This document shows, piece by piece, positions 9,798 through 18,405 of a stretch of DNA of 64,000 bases (its first letter is position 1; the number at the start of each line of letters is the position of its first letter). Made by a program: the position numbers and the translations under genes. The stretch comes from Thermoflexibacter ruber (GTDB lineage Bacteria > Bacteroidota > Bacteroidia > Cytophagales > Thermoflexibacteraceae). Under the pieces are notes generated by a model. That model did not search any database. It worked only from the letters and a program-made list of their open reading frames with translations, and had not been told where the DNA came from. The stretch lies in assembly GCF_900113045.1 (NCBI RefSeq), contig NZ_FONY01000017.1:46878-110877 (forward strand), read 5' to 3'.

Positions 9798-10256
9798 ATG
9801 AACTTTCAAACACAGACAGATTTTCTTTTTTTGCCCATACTTATCAAGGAAACCATTTATATTCTTGAAAAAGAGGTACAAATACTGCCAGAAGAAGGTG
9901 ATATTGTTACGAAGCCTGTTTTACCCTTTTTAGTTTTGCATGAGGAGGCAAGTCCTCTGCCTGAATCGCTTGGCGAGCAGCTTCACAATATTTTGAAAGC
10001 GATTAATATTCCTCTAAATAAAGTTGAAAAACTGCCAATTGCCACATTCCAACAAGCTATGATGAAAGATAGAGAGTTCATTTTCATATTTTCTAACCAT
10101 GCACCACCTCCTTTTGTTTCTTTGGAAAAAAATAAAGTACGGAGTATTAGCCAATCTACTAAGGCTTTACTTTCTGATGCTTTAAATGATTTGATAAACG
10201 ATAAGCAGAAAAAAATAGCTCTTTGGAACGAGTTGAAAAAAAATTTTCCGCAGTAA
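9798..10256 (+). CDS. Hypothetical protein, 152 aa
   Basis: A soluble protein without signal peptide or membrane segment. It shows alternating hydrophobic strands (KPVLPFLVLHEE, REFIFIFSN) and helices, ending in a Lys-rich helix. The arrangement vaguely recalls the small uracil-glycosylase-like psi subunit of DNA polymerase III, but I cannot support that assignment. It has its own promoter and an AT-rich gap, and its stop lies 6 bases from the convergent stop of the next gene. Confidence 0.6.
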   Translation: MNFQTQTDFLFLPILIKETIYILEKEVQILPEEGDIVTKPVLPFLVLHEEASPLPESLGEQLHNILKAINIPLNKVEKLPIATFQQAMMKDREFIFIFSNHAPPPFVSLEKNKVRSISQSTKALLSDALNDLINDKQKKIALWNELKKNFPQ

Positions 10257-10262
10257 AGTGAT

Positions 10263-10925
10263 TTACTTTAACCCGACTTGCTTTCGCAGTTCCGCTACTT
10301 TTTCTAATTTTAGTTTACGAAGGCGGGCTTCCTGTTCTTCTATCCATTTGATTTCATTGTATTTGCGGTCAGCGTGAACGTCATCGTAGTATCGGTAAGT
10401 TACATTGAACTTAGCAAACTCTTCTTTGAGTGCATCTTCTATAATAACAAAGTTTTCATAAATATTTTTTTTGAGTTGGACTATGTCGCTGCGTTCCTGC
10501 ATGATTTGACTCTCTAAGGTAGCTAACTGCTTCATTTGCATCTCACTTTTTACGGGACGGTTTGTCCCTGCTGCCTTCGTAGGGGGTGTTTCTTTGAATA
10601 GGTCTTCTTCGCGTTCTCTGGCTCCTAAAATGGCTTCTTTCTCTGCAATGGACTGTATATAAAGTTCTTGTTTCCAAATTCCTATTTCTTCTAACTCTGC
10701 TTTGGTCATGGCAGACCATTTCTTTCCTAAGTACAAAGCCCAAAGAGTTGAGTCATTGGGATTTGTCCTCAATTTTTTCCAAATTTGCGGTTTTTTATAG
10801 GGGTCGTCTTGAACCTCTTGTGCAAAAGATGCAGAAGAAATTAAAATTAGAACAGATATAAAAAAGAGTTTAAACAAAGTATTCAAAGGAAAACACGTAT
10901 TCGTACAAGTCATACTGTAAATCAC
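10263..10925 (-). CDS. Hypothetical secreted protein with coiled-coil C-terminus
   Basis: 220 residues. A signal peptide (hydrophobic core LFKLFFISVLILISS, cleavage near SFAQ) is followed by a Trp-rich segment (IWKKLRTNPNDSTLWALYLGK) and a long charged helical region (residues about 120-220) likely to form a coiled coil. It is probably periplasmic. No known domain was recognised. The start could be ATG 10925 or 10913. Confidence 0.6.
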   Translation of the reverse strand: MIYSMTCTNTCFPLNTLFKLFFISVLILISSASFAQEVQDDPYKKPQIWKKLRTNPNDSTLWALYLGKKWSAMTKAELEEIGIWKQELYIQSIAEKEAILGAREREEDLFKETPPTKAAGTNRPVKSEMQMKQLATLESQIMQERSDIVQLKKNIYENFVIIEDALKEEFAKFNVTYRYYDDVHADRKYNEIKWIEEQEARLRKLKLEKVAELRKQVGLK

Positions 10926-11278
10926 ATTATAATCTACTCAAAGTTAAGTATCTATACCTAAAAAAAAGATTTTGGGTTGCACGTATATTGCTAAATTTTT
11001 GAGTAAAGCTAAGCTCATTTTATACATTTTACTCATAAAATTAGGCAGTTGCATACGCTATTTTTATGGATAAAACGACTACTTTGCTTGATAATCCTGC
11101 TGGTAATTAGTCTTTTAACACAAAAAAAACTGTATTTTTAACATTTTCAATACATTCAAGAGTAGAAAGCAAAATTTGTAATATTTTACTTTTTATACCC
11201 AAAACACACTTTTCAAGATTAAATTCAAATACAATGCCATAGGGAAAGCTAAAAGGAAGGAGAAGAAAAAATCTTACT
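10926..11278. other. AT-rich intergenic stretch, nothing recognised
   Basis: 353 bp between two minus-strand genes. It contains runs of A/T and one tiny ATG reading frame of 14 codons at 11066-11110 with no supporting features. No hairpin terminator or repeat was found. Confidence 0.5.
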
Positions 11279-12637
11279 TTATCGTGCTATGATTTTCTCT
11301 ATAAGCTCGATAAAATAACTACCTTTTTTACCTAACCAGTTCATTTCTCTGGTTTCATAATGCGGTAGATTGTAATACTCATCTGGGGTAAGATAGCCCA
11401 TGTAGCTCCCATTAAAACTGGTAATGATGAGTTTTTTATTTTTTTGAAGGGCTGTTTTTTCTACTATTGACATAAACTCGCCTGAAAAATCACAAGGCAT
11501 TCCCAGCCATAGTATATCGCCTATTTGCAAAATAGCGATGTAGATGTGGTGTTCGGGGTACAGGAACTTAAAAGCCCAATCCGCTAACTTGATGTTATCG
11601 CTCACTCTCACATTAGTTGCTCCAAATTCCACAGGTAGTTGTTGAACAGATAGGGGAACGGTGTCTTTCAACAGTACGCTATCAAATTGGTTTAGTAGCT
11701 TTTCTGCTAAACCCTGCCCCATTTTACCTATCCATGCTTCATTGTGCAATCCAAAATCCATAGGCGTATGGCTGGCAACCGTGCCTGCACTGAATACCGC
11801 TAAGTCGATGGATGTTTGTGTATTCTTTTCTAAGGAATCTACTACCGCTCCTGCATAGTCCCTGCTAAAAACTTCTAACAGCCCATCTGTGCAGGTGGCA
11901 TGAGCCGAGTAAGACAGCAGGCAAGCAGTTTTTCCTGAGGACTGCTGAATTTTCAAATATCTTACCCAAGTATCTAAGCGTTCTTGATGCTCGTGCAGGC
12001 GACTTTTCACAAACTCTGGGGCGTTGACTTTTCCAAAGCCGATGCGTGCAGGCAAAAGGTGATGCTGTGCCTCTTGGATAGCTAAAAAAGTTTGCTTAAC
12101 AATATTTTCAGTAATCTGAGCATCATACCCTCCTGCAATGAGCCAGCCAGCTACTCCTTTTGCCCAGCCGCCTACGCCATGATGAGTATGCGTGGCAGTA
12201 AAAAAAATATGTTCTCTTTTTAATCCTAATTGGGCTAATTCCCCAGCTAAACGATTTACAATCAAAGGAGGGGCTATCAATAAGTCATAGGAAAGAATAA
12301 CAACTTGCTTTGCATTGCTTTCTAAAACAACGGCACTGACAAACAAGGAGTCATGAATAGCTTGGGTTTTCCCCCTTGCTATGCCATATCCTGCCAAGGG
12401 AGCTAATTTTTCAGGGGTAATGCTTCGCCTTGCCCAGCCCGCTTTGAAAACAGTATTTGTATTCTGTACCGTATCAAATTGAATTTGAGAAAGTTGCTTA
12501 ATGGTTTCTTTGTAATAATTGCTTTCTTGGTAAGCATCTTCTGAGGCTGTGGTGAATAGCACCAAAGCTAACAGGACAGAGAGCAATGCTACAGTAATAA
12601 AAAAGCGAAATAGTAGTTTGATGAACTTTTTTTGCAT
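11279..12637 (-). CDS. Neutral/alkaline ceramidase-like hydrolase, membrane anchored
   Basis: 452 residues. A membrane segment at residues about 9-29 is followed by the N-terminal domain of neutral/alkaline non-lysosomal ceramidases: FKAGWARRSITPE, then ATHTHHG (about residue 148) holding the metal-binding His residues. Known ceramidases hydrolyse ceramide to sphingosine and fatty acid using Zn2+. This protein is shorter than full ceramidases (about 650-700 residues) and lacks the C-terminal immunoglobulin-like domain, so the actual substrate is uncertain. Bacteroidota sphingolipids make a lipid substrate plausible. Confidence 0.78.
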   Translation of the reverse strand: MQKKFIKLLFRFFITVALLSVLLALVLFTTASEDAYQESNYYKETIKQLSQIQFDTVQNTNTVFKAGWARRSITPEKLAPLAGYGIARGKTQAIHDSLFVSAVVLESNAKQVVILSYDLLIAPPLIVNRLAGELAQLGLKREHIFFTATHTHHGVGGWAKGVAGWLIAGGYDAQITENIVKQTFLAIQEAQHHLLPARIGFGKVNAPEFVKSRLHEHQERLDTWVRYLKIQQSSGKTACLLSYSAHATCTDGLLEVFSRDYAGAVVDSLEKNTQTSIDLAVFSAGTVASHTPMDFGLHNEAWIGKMGQGLAEKLLNQFDSVLLKDTVPLSVQQLPVEFGATNVRVSDNIKLADWAFKFLYPEHHIYIAILQIGDILWLGMPCDFSGEFMSIVEKTALQKNKKLIITSFNGSYMGYLTPDEYYNLPHYETREMNWLGKKGSYFIELIEKIIAR

Positions 12638-12690
12638 GAGCGTAAGTCGGCAAAAATCAAGTTTAAGGAGGCACAGAAAAGTTGGGTATG

Positions 12691-13140
12691 CTATGCCAAC
12701 AATGTTTTGACCATTTCAGAGATTTTTCTGCCGTCAGCCTGCCCTGCGAGTTCCTTATTGGCTACGCCCATGACTTTGCCCATATCTTTGGCAGAAGTAG
12801 CCCCTACGCGACTAATGATTTCTTGTAGCTTAGCTTTAAGTTCCTCATCAGAAATAGCTTTGGGAAGAAACTGCTCTATCACAGCCAACTCATCTAATTC
12901 TTTTTTAAGCAAATCTTCTCTATTTTGTTGCTTGTAAATCTCTGCGGATTCTCTGCGCTGTTTTGCCGCTTTGGTGAGTAACTTCATCTCCTCGTCTTGG
13001 GTCAGTTCTCCACTTTTCCCTTCAGCAGTTTCTGCCAACAGAATCAACGATTTGATGGCTCTTAATGCCCTTAGTGTATCTTGGTCTTTTGCCTTCATGG
13101 CATTTTTAATAGCTTCTTCGACTTTACTTTTCAAACTCAT
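12691..13140 (-). CDS. GatB/YqeY domain protein
   Basis: About 149 residues starting MSLKSKVEEAIKNAMKAKD. The whole length is the YqeY domain related to the tail of the GatB amidotransferase subunit: helical bundle, then the small C-terminal domain (VGATSAKDMGKVMGVANKEL). Its cellular role is undefined; relatives are thought to bind tRNA. A start three codons upstream (13149) is possible, but the ATG at 13140 gives the family-typical N-terminus. Confidence 0.9.
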   Translation of the reverse strand: MSLKSKVEEAIKNAMKAKDQDTLRALRAIKSLILLAETAEGKSGELTQDEEMKLLTKAAKQRRESAEIYKQQNREDLLKKELDELAVIEQFLPKAISDEELKAKLQEIISRVGATSAKDMGKVMGVANKELAGQADGRKISEMVKTLLA

Positions 13141-13300
13141 AGCATACAAAAATTAAATGTGTATATTCAAAAAATAGGATTGAGCAGACAAAGATAGAGA
13201 TAAAACTAATTCAACGATAACAAGTGAGGAATAAGTAACAACTTTTTTAATAATATCTCCTGAAATGTGCTAATTTTGGGTTTAAAATGAAAAAAGCATC

Positions 13301-13924
13301 ATGAAACTCAATCAACTTACTTACCTGCTCGTTGCTATTGTAATAGTCGCTATTCTTATCTACACCCTTAGCGAAACAGGAGATACGCCTCAAAAATATA
13401 TAGAGGAAATACAAAAGGAAAGAACACAAAAAGACAAAGACTTTAAGAGTAATGAGAATATTTCCCCTCTTACCCCAGAAGATAGAACTAAGTTTGAAAC
13501 ATTGAACTACTTTCCACCTGATATTCACTACAAGATAGAAGCCGACTTAGAAGTTTTAAACGAAGATTCGGTAATTAATATGCTTACCACAACTGGCGAA
13601 AAGCAAAAGTATGTCAGGTATGCCTACGCACATTTTAGCTTAGCGGGGCAGAAACTCAGACTGACGGTTTATAAATCTATGGAAAGGCTTACTAAGGGCA
13701 TGTTGTTTTTACCTTTTAAAGACCAAACTAACGGAAAAGAAACCTATGAGGCTGGGAGATATATAGAAGTAAAAAACACTAACGGGAGTACCATAATAAT
13801 TGACTTTAATAAAGCCTATAACCCATACTGTGCTTATAATGAGGCTTATAGCTGTCCGATTACTCCCAAAGAAAATGATTTGCCTGTGAGCATATTGGCA
13901 GGGGAAAAAAATTATAAAAAATAA
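13301..13924 (+). CDS. DUF1684 family protein with N-terminal membrane anchor
   Basis: 207 residues. Residues about 8-23 form one membrane helix (LVAIVIVAILIYTL). The rest matches DUF1684: LPFKDQTNGKETYEAGRYIEV and then DFNKAYNPYCAYNEAYSCPIT followed by ILAGEKNY, all hallmark segments of that family. Function unknown; the domain probably faces the periplasm. It lies upstream of, but is separated from, the ilvE attenuator and its terminator. Confidence 0.88.
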   Translation: MKLNQLTYLLVAIVIVAILIYTLSETGDTPQKYIEEIQKERTQKDKDFKSNENISPLTPEDRTKFETLNYFPPDIHYKIEADLEVLNEDSVINMLTTTGEKQKYVRYAYAHFSLAGQKLRLTVYKSMERLTKGMLFLPFKDQTNGKETYEAGRYIEVKNTNGSTIIIDFNKAYNPYCAYNEAYSCPITPKENDLPVSILAGEKNYKK

Positions 13925-13989
13925 TTTTTTCTTGATTATTTTGATTTTCTATTTTAAATGGCGAATTTTACTAAATATACGTAAAAATA

Positions 13990-14049
13990 ATGGCTTTACT
14001 AAGTACAATTACTTTACTCTTTTTTCTTGTCCTTTGTAAAAAAGGATAG
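13990..14049 (+). CDS. ilvE leader peptide (19 aa), rich in leucine
   Basis: ATG at 13990 to TAG at 14047-14049 encodes MALLSTITLLFFLVLCKKG. Eight of 19 residues are branched-chain amino acids (six Leu, one Ile, one Val), including the pairs LL at residues 3-4 and 9-10. It lies 95 bp upstream of the branched-chain aminotransferase gene and directly before an alternative-hairpin region, as in classical ribosome-mediated attenuation. It is too short to be called by size alone; composition plus context make the case. Confidence 0.75.
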   Translation: MALLSTITLLFFLVLCKKG

Positions 14050-14104
14050 AGGGGGTTTTGTACTAAGAATGATATATCGCCTTTCTATCCTGAAAATAGA
14101 AAGG
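14030..14104 (+). promoter_or_regulatory. Transcription attenuator of ilvE with mutually exclusive hairpins
   Basis: Four pairing segments can be read. Segment 1 (TCCTTT, 14030-14035) pairs with 2 (AAAGGA, 14041-14046). Segment 2 (AGGATAGA, 14043-14050) pairs exactly with 3 (TCTATCCT, 14084-14091). Segment 3 (CCTTTCTAT, 14080-14088) pairs exactly with 4 (ATAGAAAGG, 14096-14104), which is followed by nine T. A ribosome stalled on the Leu codons would mask segment 1 and allow 2:3 (readthrough); one reaching the stop codon, which lies inside segment 2, would leave 3:4 to terminate. This is the trp/ilv/leu logic known from enterobacteria. The regulation itself is inferred. Confidence 0.75.
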
Positions 14105-14113
14105 TTTTTTTTT
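14080..14113 (+). terminator. Rho-independent terminator in the ilvE leader
   Basis: A perfect 9-bp stem (14080-14088 with 14096-14104), 7-base loop and nine consecutive T at 14105-14113. It ends only 31 bases before the ilvE start codon, so it must be bypassed for ilvE expression from an upstream promoter. Confidence 0.88.
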
Positions 14114-14144
14114 ACAACGATACAAACCAAATCTCCAAGTATTC

Positions 14145-15035
14145 ATGTATTACAGCGAAAAAACAGTGGTCTTTTACGATGGTAAGTTCGTCAAAGCCAA
14201 ACAAGTAAGTTGTAGCCCTTTTGCCCAGACTATGCACTACGGCTATGGTATTTTTGAAGGTTTACGCTCTTATCAGACCTCCAACGGAGTATCCATTTTC
14301 AATGCGAAGGCACATTTTGAGCGAATGAAGTACGCCGCTCATAAACTTTCTATTCCTTTGCTCTATTCAGTGCAAGACTTAGAAAATATTGCCTATGACC
14401 TCTTAGACCAAAACAATTTCAAAGATGCCTATATCCGCCCCTTGCTTTTTTGTCCTGACAATATGCGACTGTCCTCGAGAAGAGAATCTATTTTATTTAT
14501 GGGAGCGTGGAAATGGCCGCGATACCACGGAAATAACTTGCTTTCTGCCTGTATATCAAGTATTGAGCGACCCAACCCTAAGTCTTGCCCAGTAGATGCT
14601 AAAATTAGTGGGCTATACGTCAGTTCTATTATGGCGACCAACGAGGCGCATCTCAAAGGCTATGACGAGGCAATCATGCTCGACCAGTTCGGTAATGTTG
14701 CTCAAGCATCAGGAGCTAATGTTTTCTATGAAAAAGAGGGAGAGTTATTTACCCCTCCCAAAGGTCATATCTTGGCTGGTATTACACGAAAGGTCATTAT
14801 GGATTTGGCAAGAGAAAAAGAAATCAAAGTAACTGAAAAACCAATCTCTCCTAAAGAACTGCAACAGGCAGACATGGTGATGCTTACAGGGACTGCCGTA
14901 GAGGTTGCCTTAGTAGGAGCGATTGATGGAATTTCCTTCAAAAAGAATCCTAAGCATACCAAATGTGCGGAGCTTGCCGAAGCCTACTCGGACTTGGTGC
15001 ATAGTGCTTACGAACCTGCTTATACAATTATTTAA
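14145..15035 (+). CDS. ilvE: Branched-chain amino acid aminotransferase
   Basis: 296 residues, fold-type IV PLP enzyme. HYGYGIFEGLRSY near residue 32 is the family N-terminal signature, the PLP Lys is in VDAKISGLY (about residue 152), and MLTGTAVEV near the C-terminus is the family ending. It interconverts leucine, isoleucine and valine with their 2-oxo acids using glutamate. The upstream leader peptide and terminator indicate attenuation by branched-chain aminoacyl-tRNA supply. The gene starts an apparent two-gene unit with the lipoprotein 12 bases downstream, which seems unrelated in function. Confidence 0.95.
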   Translation: MYYSEKTVVFYDGKFVKAKQVSCSPFAQTMHYGYGIFEGLRSYQTSNGVSIFNAKAHFERMKYAAHKLSIPLLYSVQDLENIAYDLLDQNNFKDAYIRPLLFCPDNMRLSSRRESILFMGAWKWPRYHGNNLLSACISSIERPNPKSCPVDAKISGLYVSSIMATNEAHLKGYDEAIMLDQFGNVAQASGANVFYEKEGELFTPPKGHILAGITRKVIMDLAREKEIKVTEKPISPKELQQADMVMLTGTAVEVALVGAIDGISFKKNPKHTKCAELAEAYSDLVHSAYEPAYTII

Positions 15036-15047
15036 TTGGAGAAGTAA

Positions 15048-16328
15048 TTGAAAAACATAAACACTAAATATTTTAAGCTATTCAAATTAGGATTAATCTT
15101 TCTAATGGTAGGCTTCTTTTTTGCTTGTAGCGAGAAAACAAATTTTATACCTTCCGAAAGTTTTAATAAGATTTACAATGAACCTTCTTTCTCCGACTTC
15201 CAAGCGATTGATATAGCACAAATGGAAGACGGAGGTTATCTGATTTTGGGTTCTATAGAAAATAGCTTTGCAGGGCAGTCTGATGTTCCTTATGTGCTAA
15301 GAACAGACAAGGAGGGCAATTTTCTGTGGGATACTAAATTAGATGTGAGCTTGGCAGAGTACACCAATCCCATCCCCAATCTTAGGGCAAGTCAAGGGAT
15401 TTTTCATTTTTTTTGTGTTAAAAAAGACGCACAGACTCCTGTTTTACTTAGAATTAATGATGCAAATAAAAAGGTAGAGCAAGTACGTGTTTATCCACAA
15501 ATCGAGGGAGACTTGGTTTATGCGGGACAAGCAAAAGACAATGGCACGTTGCTGACTGTACTATCTGAAAAATGCAAACCTGATAACGACCTGCAAACTC
15601 GGAATGTAGAACTTTTTAATCTGAATACCAATTTTAATATTCAGTGGAATAAGTGTTATTCTTATTCTATTTTCATTCCACGCAACCCTGTAAGTCGGAA
15701 GGTCAATGATAACTTTTTCTGGAACGGCAGCTTTAATGCCAACGGGAAAGATTATTATTTTGCTACATTCTTAGGGCAGGAAAACTCCTCTGTGGTGATG
15801 TTTACAGATAACCAAGGCGAAGTGAAAGGAGTTAGTTTTCTTCCTTTTGTTATTAATTCTATTTCACATATCACCAATAACCGCTTTGCCATGACTTTTG
15901 TGAGGCAGCGGGATACCAACATCATCATTAATGCTCAGTTTGACTTAGATAATACTTCTACTCCCTCTATTTTTGGTAGCACTTTCCATGAAATCAACTC
16001 ACAAGCCCGAACTATTACCAAAAAAATGAATTTAGTTAATAAGGAAGTTGTCATCATTGCAAGTACTTTGGAGAATATCCCTATCCGTGTTTACGCTTTT
16101 GATGCCCAAGTAACTACCAATGATTTGCTGAGAGGAACGCTCACGCTTGGCAGAGTCAATCCTTATGAAATTGCTAACATTATCCCTACCACAGACGGAG
16201 GCTTGGCAATAGTAACAAATACCTTGGTAGGTGACAGATTTAGGCGCATTGCCCTTCTGAAAGTATCTGCTAACGAAACCAATAGTTTTGTCAATAGCTG
16301 CTTATCAACAGGTACATGCAAAGAATAA
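15048..16328 (+). CDS. Hypothetical lipoprotein with repeated beta-propeller-like strands
   Basis: 426 residues from a TTG start; this start is needed to include the signal sequence, whose lipobox (VGFFFAC) gives a lipidated Cys near residue 27. The body has repeated ...EDGGYLILGSI... and TTDGGLAIVTNT-type segments like those of delta-60 or T9SS-associated propeller repeats. It is probably an outer-membrane lipoprotein of unknown function. It follows ilvE by 12 bases and may be cotranscribed. Confidence 0.7.
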   Translation: MKNINTKYFKLFKLGLIFLMVGFFFACSEKTNFIPSESFNKIYNEPSFSDFQAIDIAQMEDGGYLILGSIENSFAGQSDVPYVLRTDKEGNFLWDTKLDVSLAEYTNPIPNLRASQGIFHFFCVKKDAQTPVLLRINDANKKVEQVRVYPQIEGDLVYAGQAKDNGTLLTVLSEKCKPDNDLQTRNVELFNLNTNFNIQWNKCYSYSIFIPRNPVSRKVNDNFFWNGSFNANGKDYYFATFLGQENSSVVMFTDNQGEVKGVSFLPFVINSISHITNNRFAMTFVRQRDTNIIINAQFDLDNTSTPSIFGSTFHEINSQARTITKKMNLVNKEVVIIASTLENIPIRVYAFDAQVTTNDLLRGTLTLGRVNPYEIANIIPTTDGGLAIVTNTLVGDRFRRIALLKVSANETNSFVNSCLSTGTCKE

Positions 16329-16346
16329 GGCTATAAAGTGAAGCCC

Positions 16347-16697
16347 TTACCATTTTTTAAAAACAAAAAAGACAGCTAAAAGGATTAACACAAAACCTAC
16401 AATGTAGTTCCACCTCACTTGTTCTTTCAAGTAAAAAACAGCAAAGCACATAAATACAATCAAAGTGATAATCTCTTGGATTACTTTGAGTTCTGTGGCA
16501 TTGAACTGTCCATGCCCTAAGCGGTTAGCAGGAACTTGGAAGCAATATTCAAAAAAGGCAATTCCCCAGCTCACTAAAATAACTTTCCACAAAACAGTTT
16601 CTTTAAATTTCAAATGACCATACCAAGCAAAGGTCATAAAAATATTAGAGATAGCAAGTAAAATAATGGTTTTCAATTTTTTAGCAATTTTTATCAA
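16347..16697 (-). CDS. DMT-superfamily DUF486 membrane protein
   Basis: 116 residues with four predicted membrane helices: ILLAISNIFMTFAWYGHL, VILVSWGIAFFEYCFQVPANRLG, IITLIVFMCFAVFYL and YIVGFVLILLAVFFVF. Length and the FEYCFQVPANR segment match DUF486, a small relative of drug/metabolite transporters. Substrate unknown. Single gene, convergent with the preceding lipoprotein. Confidence 0.88.
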   Translation of the reverse strand: MIKIAKKLKTIILLAISNIFMTFAWYGHLKFKETVLWKVILVSWGIAFFEYCFQVPANRLGHGQFNATELKVIQEIITLIVFMCFAVFYLKEQVRWNYIVGFVLILLAVFFVFKKW

Positions 16698-16817
16698 AAA
16701 TTCACTGCAAAATTAAGAATAAATACGATTGAAAAATATTTTTTTCACAAACTATTTCCTATTTGACATAAAGATAAGTAATATTGTTACTAAAAAGACT
16801 GACTTTATTCTGTACCC

Positions 16818-17807
16818 ATGATTTACGACAACCACGGAAGACCGATTAACTATTTAAGACTATCTGTTACAGACCGTTGCAATTTGCGATGTTTTTACTG
16901 TATGCCTGAGGATGGGATTAACTACTTGCCTAAAAAAGAATTATTGACCTACGAAGAGATGTTTCGTTTAGTGAAAATAATGTCAGATTTAGGGGTAAGT
17001 AAAATCAGGATAACGGGAGGTGAGCCTTTCGTAAGGCGAGAATTGATGTCTTTCTTGTGGAAAATCAGCGAATTAGGAGGAGTTGAGCAGATACACATTA
17101 CGACCAACGGGGTACTTACCGCGCCCTTAGTGCCAGAACTAAAACAAATCGGCATCAAATCTGTGAATTTGAGTTTGGATACGCTTGATAGAGAGAATTT
17201 TAGAAAGATTACGCGTAGAGATGAGTTGCCCAAAGTACTTGATTGCTTAGAGCAGCTGCTCAAACACAATATCGCCGTTAAAATCAATGCAGTTGTCATG
17301 GAAGGGAAAAACATAGACGACCTCATTCCTCTGGCAGAACTAAGCAAAAATGCGCCCATAGATGTAAGATTTATAGAGGAAATGCCTTTCAATGGTGAAG
17401 GGAATCACTATCCTACCTTATTTTGGACTTATCGCCGTATTCTTGACCTGTTGAAATCCCATTACCCTGATATGTATAAAATTGCGGATAGCCCTAACTC
17501 CACTTCTTATAACTACCAAATACCTCATTATCAAGGGACAATAGGCGTAATTGCAGCTTTTACTCGTACATTTTGTGGTACCTGTAACCGCATACGTGTA
17601 ACCGCACAAGGCATACTCAAAACTTGTTTGTACGATGATGGCGTATTGGACATCAAAAAACTGATGCGAGAGGAAGCAGACGACCAGGCAGTAACTCATG
17701 CTTTACTTCATGCTTTTAAGCATAGAGCCAAAGACGGCTACGAAGCAGAGCAAAAACGCCAAAGCCATGCACCCGTTACTGAATCCATGTCCACCATAGG
17801 TGGGTAG
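16818..17807 (+). CDS. moaA: GTP 3',8-cyclase MoaA (molybdenum cofactor)
   Basis: 329 residues. A radical-SAM cluster motif at C21-x3-C25-x2-C28 (DRCNLRCFYC), a second cluster site CGTCNRIRV...C near residues 252-269, and the conserved GG C-terminus (MSTIGG) are all present. It converts GTP to 3',8-cyclo-dehydro-GTP in the first step of molybdopterin synthesis. No other moa/mog/moe gene lies in the window. Its 3' end converges on the exosortase gene with a 34-bp gap. Confidence 0.96.
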   Translation: MIYDNHGRPINYLRLSVTDRCNLRCFYCMPEDGINYLPKKELLTYEEMFRLVKIMSDLGVSKIRITGGEPFVRRELMSFLWKISELGGVEQIHITTNGVLTAPLVPELKQIGIKSVNLSLDTLDRENFRKITRRDELPKVLDCLEQLLKHNIAVKINAVVMEGKNIDDLIPLAELSKNAPIDVRFIEEMPFNGEGNHYPTLFWTYRRILDLLKSHYPDMYKIADSPNSTSYNYQIPHYQGTIGVIAAFTRTFCGTCNRIRVTAQGILKTCLYDDGVLDIKKLMREEADDQAVTHALLHAFKHRAKDGYEAEQKRQSHAPVTESMSTIGG

Positions 17808-17841
17808 CCCAAGAACTTCTATGTCAAACAATTTCTTGCTG

Positions 17842-18405
17842 TTAGGTAGTAGCTCTATCTGCTTGACGATTAAACCAATAATGCCAAAGCAGAAAGATAA
17901 TCCCATAAACAATGAAGTTAAAAACAAAGTGATGATTGAGGTCGAATAGGTTGCGGTCTATTATCAGAATGTAAAGTAAGGCAATTACACGAATGATGTT
18001 GAGGACAAAAATAAGCCCTATTCCTAAGACAGTGAAAATTAGCTTTTGCTGCCAATTTCCCGTGCTGAGCAAGATAAAACACGCATACAGGACGTATAAC
18101 AAGAAACCATTACAAGGTGCCCCTATGAATACTACCGCTCTATTCCCTAAGTAGAGATAGTGCTGGGATAGAGGTTCTTGGGGAATAATTTTTAGATAGG
18201 CTTCGGGACTAATCAGTTTTAATACTTGCTCACTTGTTACACTCAAAACGTAGGTAAGCCAATTATCTATCCTTCCGTCAGGCAGTATATACCATTGGTG
18301 AAGAAAATAAATAGAGAGATAAATGCTAATAAGCAAAATAAAAAAACGAAAGGCAGGGGAAATACTTTGAAAAGTATCAATGAGTTTATTTCTTCCTTTT
18401 GTCAT
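17842..18405 (-). CDS. xrtX: Exosortase, probably XrtX type
   Basis: About 187 residues from the ATG at 18405 (the frame is open to 18432). It is a multi-helix membrane protein with the exosortase catalytic triad: Cys in GAPCNGFLLYVLY (about residue 94), Arg in NIIRVIALLYI (about 138) and His in LNHHFVFNFIVYG (about 158). Exosortases are proposed to cleave C-terminal sorting signals and transfer the protein to a surface acceptor. The start codon lies within the last codons of the upstream PID-CTERM gene, implying translational coupling. Assignment to XrtX rests on the partner and on the Bacteroidota context. Confidence 0.85.
   Translation of the reverse strand: MTKGRNKLIDTFQSISPAFRFFILLISIYLSIYFLHQWYILPDGRIDNWLTYVLSVTSEQVLKLISPEAYLKIIPQEPLSQHYLYLGNRAVVFIGAPCNGFLLYVLYACFILLSTGNWQQKLIFTVLGIGLIFVLNIIRVIALLYILIIDRNLFDLNHHFVFNFIVYGIIFLLWHYWFNRQADRATT

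Noticed and set aside
11066..11110. 14-codon reading frame in the gap at 10926-11278
   Set aside because: No leader-type codon bias, no downstream hairpin and no gene in the same direction following it.
17703..17927. Minus-strand ORF of 74 codons with two hydrophobic segments, downstream of the exosortase gene
   Set aside because: It overlaps the 3' end of the exosortase gene by 86 bp and the moaA C-terminal codons by 105 bp; all but 34 bp lies inside other genes in other frames, so it is most likely a shadow even though its hydrophobicity is suggestive.
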